From the NCBI RefSeq assembly GCF_015277515.1, contig NZ_CP063767.1, positions 62,001-126,000 on the forward strand: 64,000 nt of DNA. The letters are read 5' to 3'. Positions 1 through 8,830 of this stretch are shown here, piece after piece. A program made the translations under genes and the position numbers. The stretch comes from Thermophilibacter immobilis. GTDB taxonomy: Bacteria > Actinomycetota > Coriobacteriia > Coriobacteriales > Atopobiaceae. The stretch's first letter is position 1, and every line of letters starts with the position of its first letter. The notes beneath the pieces are model-generated. The model searched no databases, had not been told where the DNA came from, and saw only the letters and a list, made by a program, of their open reading frames with translations.

Positions 1-409
1 GCAGGGTGCGCAGAATGCCGCGCATGCCTACCTCCGCACCAAGCAGGCGCAGCTGGGTCGAGCTGGTGTCGGAGAGCTTGAGGTCGTTCACGCGCACGAC
101 GCGCATGCCGTGGGTATCCACGATCTGCTTGTTCAAGATGTCGCGAGCGAGAAGAACCTCGTCAGGCTGCAGATAGGAGAAGCGCAGGTCGGTCGAAGTT
201 GCCTTGAGGCGCACTTCCTTCTCGTCATAGGTGTTCACATACTTGCGCCAGCTGATCATGAGAGGCGTACGGCCGGTGCCCGTAAAGGCCAGACTCGTCA
301 CACGGGGGAAGACCTCGCCGGTGGCGATTCCTAGGTCGGAAACGGTGCCAACCTTCTCACCATCGGAGTCAAGAACGGGATTTCCCAGAAGTTGGGAGAG
401 ATAGATCAT
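1..409 (-). CDS. PRC-barrel domain protein, N-terminal part of an MgtE-like magnesium transporter (partial)
   Basis: The gene enters from the left edge and only its first 136 codons are present. The start is the ATG at 407-409, preceded on the minus strand by AAGGAG five bases upstream. The visible protein begins MIYLSQLLGNPVLDSDGEK and continues with VGTVSDLGIATGEVFPRV, a PRC-barrel-like beta fold, then reaches a segment (ILNKQIVDTHGMRVVRVNDL) that also looks like a PRC repeat. In Coriobacteriia such domains commonly precede MgtE/CBS magnesium transporter domains. That identity is inferred from family knowledge because the transport domain lies outside the window. It could instead be a stand-alone PRC-barrel protein. 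Confidence 0.6.
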   Translation of the reverse strand, partial: MIYLSQLLGNPVLDSDGEKVGTVSDLGIATGEVFPRVTSLAFTGTGRTPLMISWRKYVNTYDEKEVRLKATSTDLRFSYLQPDEVLLARDILNKQIVDTHGMRVVRVNDLKLSDTSSTQLRLLGAEVGMRGILRTL

Positions 410-756
410 CAATGCTCCTTACGTTTGCGCTGCTCGCCTGCAAAGGCGGACGGCTGTCACACCCCGTGCGGCGTGGCCAGGTGGGAGCACACCGTTGGGG
501 CTATCGACTGTGAGGTCGAGGTTTCATACGGGCCCTTCTCTTCGGCGAATAGGCGGCCACACGCACGTGCTTGCGCAGCGCAACCGCATGTTATTGTACA
601 CGACGCTTACGGCTACCGGACGGCGCATACAGCTTCCCATACCTTGCCTATGCTGGCTCTTATTGCCCAGGAGGGACGATCTGACCCCTGGCGAACAGAT
701 ATCTGACGCGTTTGGCCGCTATCATGTAAGCGTTCGCAACGGGACCGGAGGAAGGC
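410..756. other. Divergent intergenic region between the PRC-barrel gene and the GH3 gene
   Basis: This stretch separates two divergent genes and should hold both promoters. No tRNA, riboswitch or long inverted repeat is recognisable. A strong ribosome binding site (GGAGGAAGG) lies at its right end just before the GTG start of the GH3 gene. Confidence 0.4.
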
Positions 757-3700
757 GTGACCAAGCGCGTTCGCAGTGAGAAGAGCCACGAGAAGCGCCG
801 GCGCGTCGTACGTGCGGCGGCGGGCGTGGCCTGCGTCACGGCACTCGTCGGACTCGTGGCAGCCAATGTGGCAACGGTGCTCCTGGGCGATACCGTCGAG
901 TCTTTTTTGAGCTCGGATGTCGTGGACGTTACCCCTGAGCAGAGCGCGGCCACCGCGCAGGCGGGCCGCGCGCTTGCTGAGCGCATCGAGGGCGAGGGGC
1001 TCGTTCTGGTGCGCAACGAGGACGCCACGCTCCCCCTGCCCGCAGACGTGAACCAGGTTAACGTCTTTGGCTGGGGCTCCACCCAGTGGGTGGCCTCGGG
1101 ATCGGGCTCCGGGCAGGTGGCCGGCGACACCGTGGGTCTTCTCGACGCCCTGAGCGAGCGGGGAATCTCATACAACACGCAGCTCACGGACATGTATCGT
1201 AGCTTCTGCGGAGCGCGTGCCTACCAGAGCGCGGGAGCCCTGAACAGCCGCGACTCCGAGTTCTGCCGCCTCTACGAGCCGAGCGTCTACGACAAGAGCT
1301 GCTACTCAGATGACCTTCTCTCACAGGTCCGACGCTACTCTGACACCGCGCTTGTCGTTATCTCTCGCGTCGCGGGCGAGTCGATTGACTGCCCCTCGGT
1401 CCAGTACAAGGTCAGCGCGCGCGACGGCTCAGTGGACACCGACGCCACCCGGGGCTACCTGGAGCTCTCGAGCGAGGAGGAGGCCCTGCTGCGCTACGTG
1501 GGGGCAAACTACGAGCACGTGGTGGTGCTTGTCAATTCGACGAACGTGATGGAGCTCGGTGAGCTGGAGACCATTCCCGGCATCGATGCGGCCCTTCTCG
1601 TGGGCACTACGGGAGAGGTGGGCGCTGCGGCTGTGGTCGGGGCCCTCTGGGGTGACGTTAACCCCTCCGGGCGCACGGCTGACACCTACGCCTACGACCT
1701 CTCCACGTCTGCGAGCTGGGCAAACGCAGGCACTGCGGGAGAGGGCCTCTACACCAACGCGGACGGCCTCTACCCGGCGGACGGCACGCTCAACGCGAAC
1801 GTCGGCGTGCCCGAGGCCTACGACGGCGTGCGCTTCGTGGACTACGTCGAGGGCATCTACGTGGGCTATCGCTGGTACGAGACGGCTGACGCGGAGGGCT
1901 TCTGGAACGACGTATCCAACGCGCATGGTGCGGGCTACGACGGCGTTGTCCAGTATCCGTTTGGCCATGGGCTTTCTTACACGAGTTTCTCGTGGAAGGT
2001 CACCGATCGCTCCGTGAGCCTGGGCATGGCCGTGGGGCGCACGTCGGACCTCTCCCTTACCGTGCGCGTGACCAATACCGGTCAGGTTGCGGGCAAAGAC
2101 GTGGTAGAGCTCTACTGCTCGCCCCCTTACGTTGACGGAGGAATCGAGAAGTCCTCTACCGTCCTTGTTGCCTACGAGAAGACCAAACTGCTCGCTCCGA
2201 GCGAGAGCCAGGACGTGACCCTCTCGTTCACCTTGGATGACGTGGCCTCCTACGACTGCTACGACGCCAACCAGGACGGCTTTACGGGTTACGAGCTCGA
2301 CGGCGGGAGCTACGTGGTGGAACTCAAGAAGGACGCGCACACCCTCGCGGACTGCGAGGGAGCGCAGACGACCGTCGTCTTGCCCCGGACTGTGCGTTGC
2401 GAGGACAGCCTTGCGACGGGCTCCACGGTGGGGAATCGCTTCACGGGGGGCGCCGCGGTCGACGGCGTGTCCGTTGACGGGTCCAACTCCGATGCGAACA
2501 TCACCTATCTCACGCGTGCGGACTTCTCGGCCACCTTTCCTCGCGCGAGCGACCCCGACCGAGAGATGACGGATAGCGTGGCGACCCTCAACCTCTACGG
2601 CGAGCAGCAGGTGGCGGCCGACGCCCTCGGTTACGTGGACGCGGCGGAAACGACGTCGCTCGAGCAGCCCGCGCGCACGGTCGCGGACCCCACCCTCGTC
2701 TTGTATCGCAACGGGAAGCTCACCTATCTGGGGAGGCTTCTGGGCCAGGACTACACGAACGCTACGTGGGATGACGTGCTTGACAACCTCTCGGTGAGCG
2801 ACATGAAGAGGCTTGTGCTCCACGGTTACCTTGCCACGGGGGCCCTTGACGAGCTTGGCAAGCCCCGCACCAAGGAGGTCGACGGTCCGGCACAGGTGGG
2901 GTCGTTCAACCAGCTCAGCTATGGCGTGGGATACCCTGCACCCTCGGTTCTGGCGCAGACGTGGAACGCCGATCTTGCACGCGCGTACGGGCAGCAGGTG
3001 GGTATGGAGTGCGCCGTCTTGGGCGTGGACGGCTGGTACGCACCCTGCGCCAACGTGCATCGCACGCCGCTGGGGGGCCGCAACTACGAGTACTTCTCCG
3101 AGGACCCCCTGGTTTGCGGGACGATGGCCTCCTCAGTCGTGGGTGGTTCGCTCGATGCGGGAACGTACTGCTATCTCAAGCACTTCGCTGTCAACAATCA
3201 GGACTCCTACCGAGACTCCCTGTACACCTGGCTTACCGAGCAGTCGCTGCGCGAGATCTACCTCACGCCGTTTCGCTTGGCGGTCAAGCAGGGGGCCACG
3301 GGACTGATGACCGCGTACAATCGTATCGGCGCCACGTGGGCAGGAGGCAACAAGGCTCTGCTCACTGACGTTCTTCGCGGCGAGTGGGGGTTCGACGGCA
3401 CCGTTATCACGGACTACTGCGACCACCAGCAGTACATGAACGCCGACCAGGCCCTGCGCGCCGGAGGCGACCTCTACATGGACGGTGTCTTTCGCAACGG
3501 CTCGTTTGCGTGTGGATACACCCAAGAGGAGCTCTCCGCTGCGGCGGGCACCCCTGACGCTCCGCGCGCCGCGAGCTACCTGACCAACCTGCGTCGAGCC
3601 ACGGAGGACGTGCTCTACACCTGGCTGAACGCCCGCGAGACCAACCTCTCCTACAACGAGGACGCGGGCGCCAACGGCGGCGTGCCACTTGAGCGGCCCG

Positions 3701-3813
3701 TCAAGGCTCCTGGCTTCGACTACATAGGCACCGCGCTCGCCGTGGCCGATGCCGTTGCGAGCCTGGCCGTGGTTGGTTGGGTGCATCGGCGTTTGGAGCG
3801 TCGTCGGTCATAG
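757..3813 (+). CDS. Membrane-anchored glycoside hydrolase family 3 protein with permuted domain order
   Basis: The 1,018-residue product is a GH3 enzyme (beta-glucosidase/beta-xylosidase class). The usual order is reversed: the alpha/beta sandwich (C-domain) comes first (about residues 65-330), then a fibronectin III-like domain (about 415-520), then the TIM barrel from about residue 680. The barrel carries LKHFAVNNQD and the likely nucleophile Asp in GFDGTVITDY (about residue 885). A hydrophobic segment at about 25-47 and a second at about 988-1008 suggest anchoring at both ends, with the catalytic part outside the cell. The GTG start is chosen because GGAGGAAGG lies immediately upstream. 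GH3 proteins with this reversed order are known in some rumen and gut bacteria. The substrate cannot be read from sequence. Confidence 0.88.
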   Translation: MTKRVRSEKSHEKRRRVVRAAAGVACVTALVGLVAANVATVLLGDTVESFLSSDVVDVTPEQSAATAQAGRALAERIEGEGLVLVRNEDATLPLPADVNQVNVFGWGSTQWVASGSGSGQVAGDTVGLLDALSERGISYNTQLTDMYRSFCGARAYQSAGALNSRDSEFCRLYEPSVYDKSCYSDDLLSQVRRYSDTALVVISRVAGESIDCPSVQYKVSARDGSVDTDATRGYLELSSEEEALLRYVGANYEHVVVLVNSTNVMELGELETIPGIDAALLVGTTGEVGAAAVVGALWGDVNPSGRTADTYAYDLSTSASWANAGTAGEGLYTNADGLYPADGTLNANVGVPEAYDGVRFVDYVEGIYVGYRWYETADAEGFWNDVSNAHGAGYDGVVQYPFGHGLSYTSFSWKVTDRSVSLGMAVGRTSDLSLTVRVTNTGQVAGKDVVELYCSPPYVDGGIEKSSTVLVAYEKTKLLAPSESQDVTLSFTLDDVASYDCYDANQDGFTGYELDGGSYVVELKKDAHTLADCEGAQTTVVLPRTVRCEDSLATGSTVGNRFTGGAAVDGVSVDGSNSDANITYLTRADFSATFPRASDPDREMTDSVATLNLYGEQQVAADALGYVDAAETTSLEQPARTVADPTLVLYRNGKLTYLGRLLGQDYTNATWDDVLDNLSVSDMKRLVLHGYLATGALDELGKPRTKEVDGPAQVGSFNQLSYGVGYPAPSVLAQTWNADLARAYGQQVGMECAVLGVDGWYAPCANVHRTPLGGRNYEYFSEDPLVCGTMASSVVGGSLDAGTYCYLKHFAVNNQDSYRDSLYTWLTEQSLREIYLTPFRLAVKQGATGLMTAYNRIGATWAGGNKALLTDVLRGEWGFDGTVITDYCDHQQYMNADQALRAGGDLYMDGVFRNGSFACGYTQEELSAAAGTPDAPRAASYLTNLRRATEDVLYTWLNARETNLSYNEDAGANGGVPLERPVKAPGFDYIGTALAVADAVASLAVVGWVHRRLERRRS

Positions 3814-3895
3814 GGCTCATGTGAGCGTATACCTGATTGTAAGTCGGGTCTCGTCCCGTTCAAAGAATAGCTCTCCATCCTCTTTCAATCGCTCC

Positions 3896-3931
3896 ACAAA
3901 AAGCCCCGCGCCACCAGGCTGGCGCGGGGCT
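3896..3931 (-). terminator. Rho-independent terminator of lemA
   Basis: A 12-bp perfect stem (AGCCCCGCGCCA paired with its complement, 6-base loop) spans 3902-3931. On the minus strand it is followed by a run of T (the A run at 3897-3902 on the plus strand), so it terminates the leftward lemA transcript. It has no T run in the plus direction. Confidence 0.8.
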
Positions 3932-3958
3932 GTGACTCAGTGCACTTATCAGCAGAGA

Positions 3959-4510
3959 CTAGAACTTGACCTGAGGTGCCTCGCGGGCGGACTCGTTTGC
4001 CACCTCGAAGCCGGGGCGCGGACGGAAGCTGGAGCCGGCGACCAGGCTGCCGGGGAAGGTCTCGATTGCGTTGTTGTAGTCCAGGACCACGTCGTTGTAG
4101 CTCATACGCGCGTAGCTGATGCGGTTCTCGGTGTCCGTAAGGTCGGACTGGAGCTGGGCGAAGTTGGCGTTCGCCTTGAGGTCGGGATAGGACTCGGCCA
4201 CGGCAAAGAGGCTCTTGAGGGTACCCGTGAGGACGTTGGATGCCTCCATCTTGGCCTCGGGCGTGGGGGCAGAAGCAACGGCGGCGCGCGCGGCGGTTAC
4301 GGCCTCGAGGGTGCTCGACTCATGCGTGGCATAGCCCTTGACGGTCTCCACGAGGTTGGGGATGAGGTCGTTTCTCCGCTGGAGCTGGGCGTCGATGGTC
4401 TGCCAGGCGGTGTCGCACTTGTTGTCCGCTCGGACAATGCCGTTGCGGATGCTGATGCCCCAGATGACGACAATGGCAACAATGACCAGGACGATGATGA
4501 CGGCAAGCAT
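3959..4510 (-). CDS. lemA: LemA family membrane protein
   Basis: The 183-residue protein starts with one transmembrane helix (residues 1-18, LAVIIVLVIVAIVVIWGI) and continues as the long helical LemA domain with RRNDLIPNLVETVKGYA and SYNDVVLDYNNAIETFPG, both hallmarks of the family. The N-terminus is expected outside with the helical bundle on one face of the membrane. The biochemical function of LemA is not established. It is transcribed alone, with a strong terminator behind it and tRNA-Ser upstream on the same strand. Confidence 0.92.
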   Translation of the reverse strand: MLAVIIVLVIVAIVVIWGISIRNGIVRADNKCDTAWQTIDAQLQRRNDLIPNLVETVKGYATHESSTLEAVTAARAAVASAPTPEAKMEASNVLTGTLKSLFAVAESYPDLKANANFAQLQSDLTDTENRISYARMSYNDVVLDYNNAIETFPGSLVAGSSFRPRPGFEVANESAREAPQVKF

Positions 4511-4554
4511 AGTTCCTCCTTAGGGCGGCGCGTGGGCGCGCGGGAACGTGCGGG

Positions 4555-4642
4555 CGGAGGAGGAGGGATTCGAACCCTCGGAACGGCATGACCGCTCGAC
4601 GGTTTTCAAGACCGCTGCATTCAACCACTCTGCCACTCCTCC
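4555..4642 (-). tRNA. tRNA-Ser (anticodon UGA)
   Basis: Read on the minus strand, the acceptor stem GGAGGAG pairs with CTCCTCC, the T arm is GAGGG-TTCGAAT-CCCTC, and the anticodon loop is CTTGAAA with anticodon TGA. The long variable arm (GAGCGG...CCGTTC region) is the class II type expected for serine. The 88-nt gene has no encoded CCA. It sits between lemA and tadA. Confidence 0.95.
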
Positions 4643-4701
4643 GAGTGCGCGAGCACTAGTATCCTACCCTATGTGAGAGACGCAGAGACGTTGGAGGCGC
4701 G

Positions 4702-5202
4702 ATGGACGCAGACGAGACGGGCCAGACCGCCGATGGGGACCAGGCGTCCGAGGACGAGCGCTACATGCGCCTTGCCCTTGCCGAGGCCTCGCGTGCCGCC
4801 GAGGAGGGCGAGGTTCCCATCGGCGCCTTGGTAGTCTGCGACGACGAGGTGGTGGCCAGCGCGCACAACCGTCGCGAGAACGATGCCGACCCGTCGGCTC
4901 ATGCGGAGCTCTCCGCGATTGTCGCTGCCTCTCAGGCGCTGGGGCGCTGGAGGCTCACGGGGTGTACGGTCTACGTGACCCTGGAGCCCTGTCTCATGTG
5001 CGCGGGACTCATGGTGAACGCTCGGATCGACCGCTGCGTGTACGGCGCACCCGATCCCAAGGGAGGAGCGCTAGGCACGCTCTTTGACGTGAGCCACGAC
5101 GAGCGTCTCAACCATGAGTTCGAGGTCACGCCCGGCGTCTTGGGAGACGAGGCCGCAGCTCAGCTGCGCGCCTTCTTCCGTGCCCGGCGGCGCGGGGTCT
5201 AG
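4702..5202 (+). CDS. tadA: tRNA-specific adenosine-34 deaminase TadA
   Basis: The 166-residue protein deaminates A34 to inosine in the tRNA-Arg(ACG) wobble position. The zinc-dependent deaminase signature is complete: HAE (SAHAELSA, where Glu is the proton shuttle) followed by PCLMC (EPCLMCAGLMVNAR), and YGAPDPKGGALGT downstream. A charged extension of about 20 residues precedes the usual start of the fold at YMRLALAEA. The ATG follows GGAGGCGCG. It faces away from tRNA-Ser and is followed convergently by the RlmI-like gene. Confidence 0.95.
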   Translation: MDADETGQTADGDQASEDERYMRLALAEASRAAEEGEVPIGALVVCDDEVVASAHNRRENDADPSAHAELSAIVAASQALGRWRLTGCTVYVTLEPCLMCAGLMVNARIDRCVYGAPDPKGGALGTLFDVSHDERLNHEFEVTPGVLGDEAAAQLRAFFRARRRGV

Positions 5203-5257
5203 TGCAGATGAATGCCGCTAAGTGCACTTACATGTTCTTAGATGATCCCGTCTGCCC

Positions 5258-6541
5258 CTACACCACCTGAAATACGAAGAAGTCAAGATAGTGAGTCTCC
5301 GGCACGCCCCATAAGATGGGGTGATCGGGGGCCTGCTGCCGCTCTTCGACCTGCTTGAGCTGTACGTTGGCATCGTGCGCGGCCTGAGAGATTGCCTTGG
5401 CCAGAAGGTCTCGCGTCATGAAGTGCGAGCAGCTGCAGGTGGCAAGGTAGCCGCCGCGCGGCAGAAGGCGCAGGGCGTCGTAGTTTATCTGGCGATACCC
5501 CCGCGCGGCGTGCTCGACGGTGCCGCGACTCTTGGTGAACGCCGGCGGGTCGAGCACGATGAGGTCAAAGGGGCCGCCCTCCGCGCGCAGACGCCTCCGG
5601 TCCCCAACGAGCTCGGGAAGGTACTCGAGGACGTCGGCGCAGGTGAAGTCCATGCGCGCGTCAAGGCCGTCCAGTCGGGCGTTCTCGCGCGCAAGGTCGA
5701 GGGCCGTGGCGCTCACGTCCACGCCGCGCACGAAGTCGGCGCCGCCGGCCGCGGCATTGAGCCCGAACGGACCCACGTGGCAGAAGCAGTCGAGCACGCG
5801 ACGCCCCCGCGCAATCTGACGCACGGCACGGCGGTTGTACTTCTGGTCGAGGAAGAAGCCTGTCTTCTGGCTGTTCTCCAGGTCGAGGTCAAAGGAGAGG
5901 CCGTTCTCCCTCACCACGAGGCGCGCTGAGTCGGGGGCGCCCGCAGCGTCCCACCAGCCCTTCTCGAGAGGCAGGCCCTCCTTGGCGCGGGAGGGGGAGT
6001 CGTTGCGCTCGTAGACGGCTCGCACGTCCTGGCCGTCGGCGCGCAGAGTCTGGAGCAGCAGCGGGTAGATGAGGGGGCGCAGACGGCCCATTCCCACCGT
6101 GCCCACTTGGGCAACAAGGACCTGCTCGTAGCGGTCTACGACGAGCCCGGGAAAGCCGTCCGCCTCCGAGAAGATCACGCGGCAGCAGGTGGTGTCGGGC
6201 TCGCACCCAGGAAGCGCGAGCGTGCCCATGGTCGTGACGCGATGCTGCCAGGCCCACTCCACGCGCCGAGCCCAGAATGCCTTATCAAGGCGGTCGTTCG
6301 CGTTGCGGCTCACCACGCGAACGCGAATCTTCGAGCGCTCGGAGAGCAGGCCGGCCCCCTGCCAGGTGCCGTTCTCCTCGAAGACGTCCACCAGGTCGCC
6401 GTTTGCGGCCGCGCGTCCGTCCGTGGGTGCGGGTTCCGTGCGCATGACCTCGCCCTCAAAGACCCAGGGGTGTCCCGCTTTGAGCGAGCACGCCGCCTTG
6501 TGCGTGACGATGACCTGCGGATAGGGTCGAACCTGCTTCAT
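5258..6541 (-). CDS. rlmI: Class I SAM-dependent rRNA methyltransferase, RlmI-like (23S rRNA m5C)
   Basis: The 427-residue protein has an N-terminal PUA domain (KAGHPWVFEGEV, about residues 20-95), a linker, and a Rossmann methyltransferase domain from about residue 230 with motif I at RVLDCFCHVGPFGLNAA. It then has DPPAFTKS, and a Cys-containing CSCSHFM motif of the kind used as nucleophile or resolving Cys in m5C enzymes. This matches RlmI (C1962 of 23S rRNA). The symbol is given by family resemblance and the exact target base is not proven. It has its own promoter region, divergent from the ABC importer operon. Confidence 0.85.
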   Translation of the reverse strand: MKQVRPYPQVIVTHKAACSLKAGHPWVFEGEVMRTEPAPTDGRAAANGDLVDVFEENGTWQGAGLLSERSKIRVRVVSRNANDRLDKAFWARRVEWAWQHRVTTMGTLALPGCEPDTTCCRVIFSEADGFPGLVVDRYEQVLVAQVGTVGMGRLRPLIYPLLLQTLRADGQDVRAVYERNDSPSRAKEGLPLEKGWWDAAGAPDSARLVVRENGLSFDLDLENSQKTGFFLDQKYNRRAVRQIARGRRVLDCFCHVGPFGLNAAAGGADFVRGVDVSATALDLARENARLDGLDARMDFTCADVLEYLPELVGDRRRLRAEGGPFDLIVLDPPAFTKSRGTVEHAARGYRQINYDALRLLPRGGYLATCSCSHFMTRDLLAKAISQAAHDANVQLKQVEERQQAPDHPILWGVPETHYLDFFVFQVV

Positions 6542-6763
6542 AGGGGCTCCTCAAAGAGCGAACGTGGCCGTGCGTCTCATTATGGCGTAGCCACGCACGT
6601 CGCGTTGACGTCTAACGCGGGGCTCTACCCGCGCACTTACCGTCTCATTATCGAACTCTGGCAGACTTGGGGGGAGGCCCTTTACGCCGTCCTGACGCGT
6701 CTGCTCGACACTTCTGTCTCAGCGCGGAATTCGCGAACGGCAGGACAGGGGAGGGCGGAATAG

Positions 6764-7843
6764 GTGTCGAGTATTGAGCTTCGCCACATTCAAAAAACCT
6801 ACGACGGCAAGCGGCCCGTCATCAACGACATGAGTCTGACCATACCCGATGGGAGCTTTACGGTACTCGTGGGACCCTCGGGCTGCGGCAAGACCACCAC
6901 GCTGCGCATGATCGCCGGCCTTGAGGAGATTAGCTCCGGAGACCTTTTCATCGATGGGGTGCGCATGAACGACGTGGACCCGGGCGAGCGCAACATCGCC
7001 ATGGTCTTTCAGAACTACGCCCTCTACCCCACGATGAGCGTGCGGGGAAACATCGAGTTCGGTCTCATCAACGCAAAGGTCCCCAAAGACGAGCGCGATA
7101 GACGCATCGAGGATTTCTCTCACATCGTGGGGCTCGCGGACTACCTCGACCGCAAGCCGACGCAGCTTTCTGGTGGGCAGCGCCAGCGCGTCGCCCTGGC
7201 CCGCGCCATGGTGAAGCACCCCAAGGTCTTCCTCATGGACGAGCCCCTCTCCAACCTCGATGCCAAGCTGCGTGCCCAGATGCGCACCGAGCTCATTGCG
7301 CTTCACCAACGCCTGAGTACCACCTTCGTCTACGTCACGCACGACCAGACCGAGGCCATGAGCATGGCGTCCAAGATCGTGCTCATGAGCGACGGCGAGA
7401 TTCAGCAGGACGACGAGCCGCTCAAGATCTACGGGGACCCCCGGAACAAATTCGTCGCGCAGTTCATTGGTGTGCCCGCGATGAACGTGTTCCCTCGCAG
7501 GAGCCTTCCTGATCTGGGGCTTCCCGCCGACGTGTCCTGGGTGGGGTTTCGCCCCTCGCGCGTCCTCTTTGCAGAGGAGGCGCAGGGCTACCTCGCCGAC
7601 GGCACGCCCGCGCGTACCGAGCGCCGCGTGCCCGAGCAGGGGGACTGCGTCTTCGACGGCGTCGTCACGATACGCGAAATCATGGGGAGCGAGATTATCT
7701 ATCAGGTCAAGGTCGGCTTTGGCACGGTCTCGTTCAAGACGTTCAATCAGCCCCAGGTTCAGGTGGGGACTCACATTGACCTTGTCGTCGACCGCGCGTC
7801 GCTCTACCTGTTCGACGAGGACGAGAAGAGGGTGAGACTCTGA
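6764..7843 (+). CDS. ABC importer ATP-binding protein, UgpC/MsmK-like
   Basis: The 359-residue ATPase has Walker A GPSGCGKTT, Q-loop FQNYALYP, signature LSGGQRQRVALARA, Walker B VFLMDEPLSNLDA and switch His in THDQTEAMS. It then has the C-terminal TOBE/OB region typical of carbohydrate importers (CUT1 family). Translation begins at GTG 6764 (MSSIELRHIQKTY). It is first in a tight operon: its stop codon shares a base with the next start. The C-terminal region is shorter and more divergent than in MsmK. The neighbouring binding protein suggests a glycerophosphate-type substrate. Confidence 0.88.
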   Translation: MSSIELRHIQKTYDGKRPVINDMSLTIPDGSFTVLVGPSGCGKTTTLRMIAGLEEISSGDLFIDGVRMNDVDPGERNIAMVFQNYALYPTMSVRGNIEFGLINAKVPKDERDRRIEDFSHIVGLADYLDRKPTQLSGGQRQRVALARAMVKHPKVFLMDEPLSNLDAKLRAQMRTELIALHQRLSTTFVYVTHDQTEAMSMASKIVLMSDGEIQQDDEPLKIYGDPRNKFVAQFIGVPAMNVFPRRSLPDLGLPADVSWVGFRPSRVLFAEEAQGYLADGTPARTERRVPEQGDCVFDGVVTIREIMGSEIIYQVKVGFGTVSFKTFNQPQVQVGTHIDLVVDRASLYLFDEDEKRVRL

Positions 7844-8817
7844 TGCCCCTTGCGAACAAAGCCGCGCGCGGCGGCGATGGGATCGGGGAAGCCTCCCTTG
7901 CCACAAAGCCCACCCTTGTCGTCTCGGCCGGTCGTCGCCGTGCGGCCTCTTTCCTTGCGCTGATCAAGCCCTACGTGGTCATTGCTCCCGCCCTTATCGT
8001 CCTGGTGGTTTTCTGGATCTACCCGATCTTTGACATGGCGTATCTCTCGCTGTTCAAGTGGGACCTAATCTCCCCGGAGATGGTCTGGGTAGGCCTTGAG
8101 AACTTCCAGAACCTCTTCGCAGACGCGCAATTCTGGCAGACCCTTGCCAACACGCTTGCCTACACCTTCTTCGTGGTTCTCATCGGTGTGGGAATGGGCC
8201 TAGTCACGGCCATCTACCTGCGCAAGAACACCAAGACCAACGGTTTTCTTCAGGCTGTGGTGTTCTCGCCCTACGTGGTGAGCCTGGCGTCCGTGTCCCT
8301 GCTCTGGATGTGGATCATGAACAAGGACTACGGCCCGCTCAACAGCATCCTTGCCGCCTTTGGCATCTCGGGGGTTGACTGGCTCGGGGACCCGAACGTC
8401 GCGCTCCCCGCGCTGATAGCGATCTCGGTCTGGAAGACCGTGGGCTACGACTCCCTCATCCTTGTCTCCGCCCTGCGGGGAATCCCCCACCATCTCTACG
8501 AAGCGGCGCGCCTGGATCACGCGGACGGGTGGACGACCTTTCGCAAGATTACGCTTCCCCTGATCTCTCCGACCCTCTTCTTTCTTGTGGTCGTGGACGT
8601 CATCGCCTCGCTCAAGGTGTTCGAGACCATCCAGATCATGACGCTGGGCGGTCCGCAAAACGCCACCAACACCCTGGTGTTCTCTCTGTATCAGTACGGC
8701 TTTCAGTTCAACAAGGTTGGATATGCGGCCGCCATCGGGATGGTGCTTCTGGTTCTGATCGGAATCTTCGCGGTCGCGTACTTCAAGCTGCTCGCCAACA
8801 GAGTTCACTATCGCTAG
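7843..8817 (+). CDS. ABC importer permease, UgpA/MsmF-like
   Basis: The 324-residue membrane protein has six predicted helices beginning with the segment at about 42-64 (VVIAPALIVLVVFWIYPIF). The EAA loop EAARLDHADGWTTFRKITLP, which contacts the ATPase, lies at about residues 225-245. A cytosolic N-terminal extension of about 35 residues precedes helix 1. Its ATG overlaps the TGA of the ATPase gene by one base, indicating translational coupling. Confidence 0.88.
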   Translation: MPLANKAARGGDGIGEASLATKPTLVVSAGRRRAASFLALIKPYVVIAPALIVLVVFWIYPIFDMAYLSLFKWDLISPEMVWVGLENFQNLFADAQFWQTLANTLAYTFFVVLIGVGMGLVTAIYLRKNTKTNGFLQAVVFSPYVVSLASVSLLWMWIMNKDYGPLNSILAAFGISGVDWLGDPNVALPALIAISVWKTVGYDSLILVSALRGIPHHLYEAARLDHADGWTTFRKITLPLISPTLFFLVVVDVIASLKVFETIQIMTLGGPQNATNTLVFSLYQYGFQFNKVGYAAAIGMVLLVLIGIFAVAYFKLLANRVHYR

Positions 8818-8830
8818 GGAGAAGGAGATC

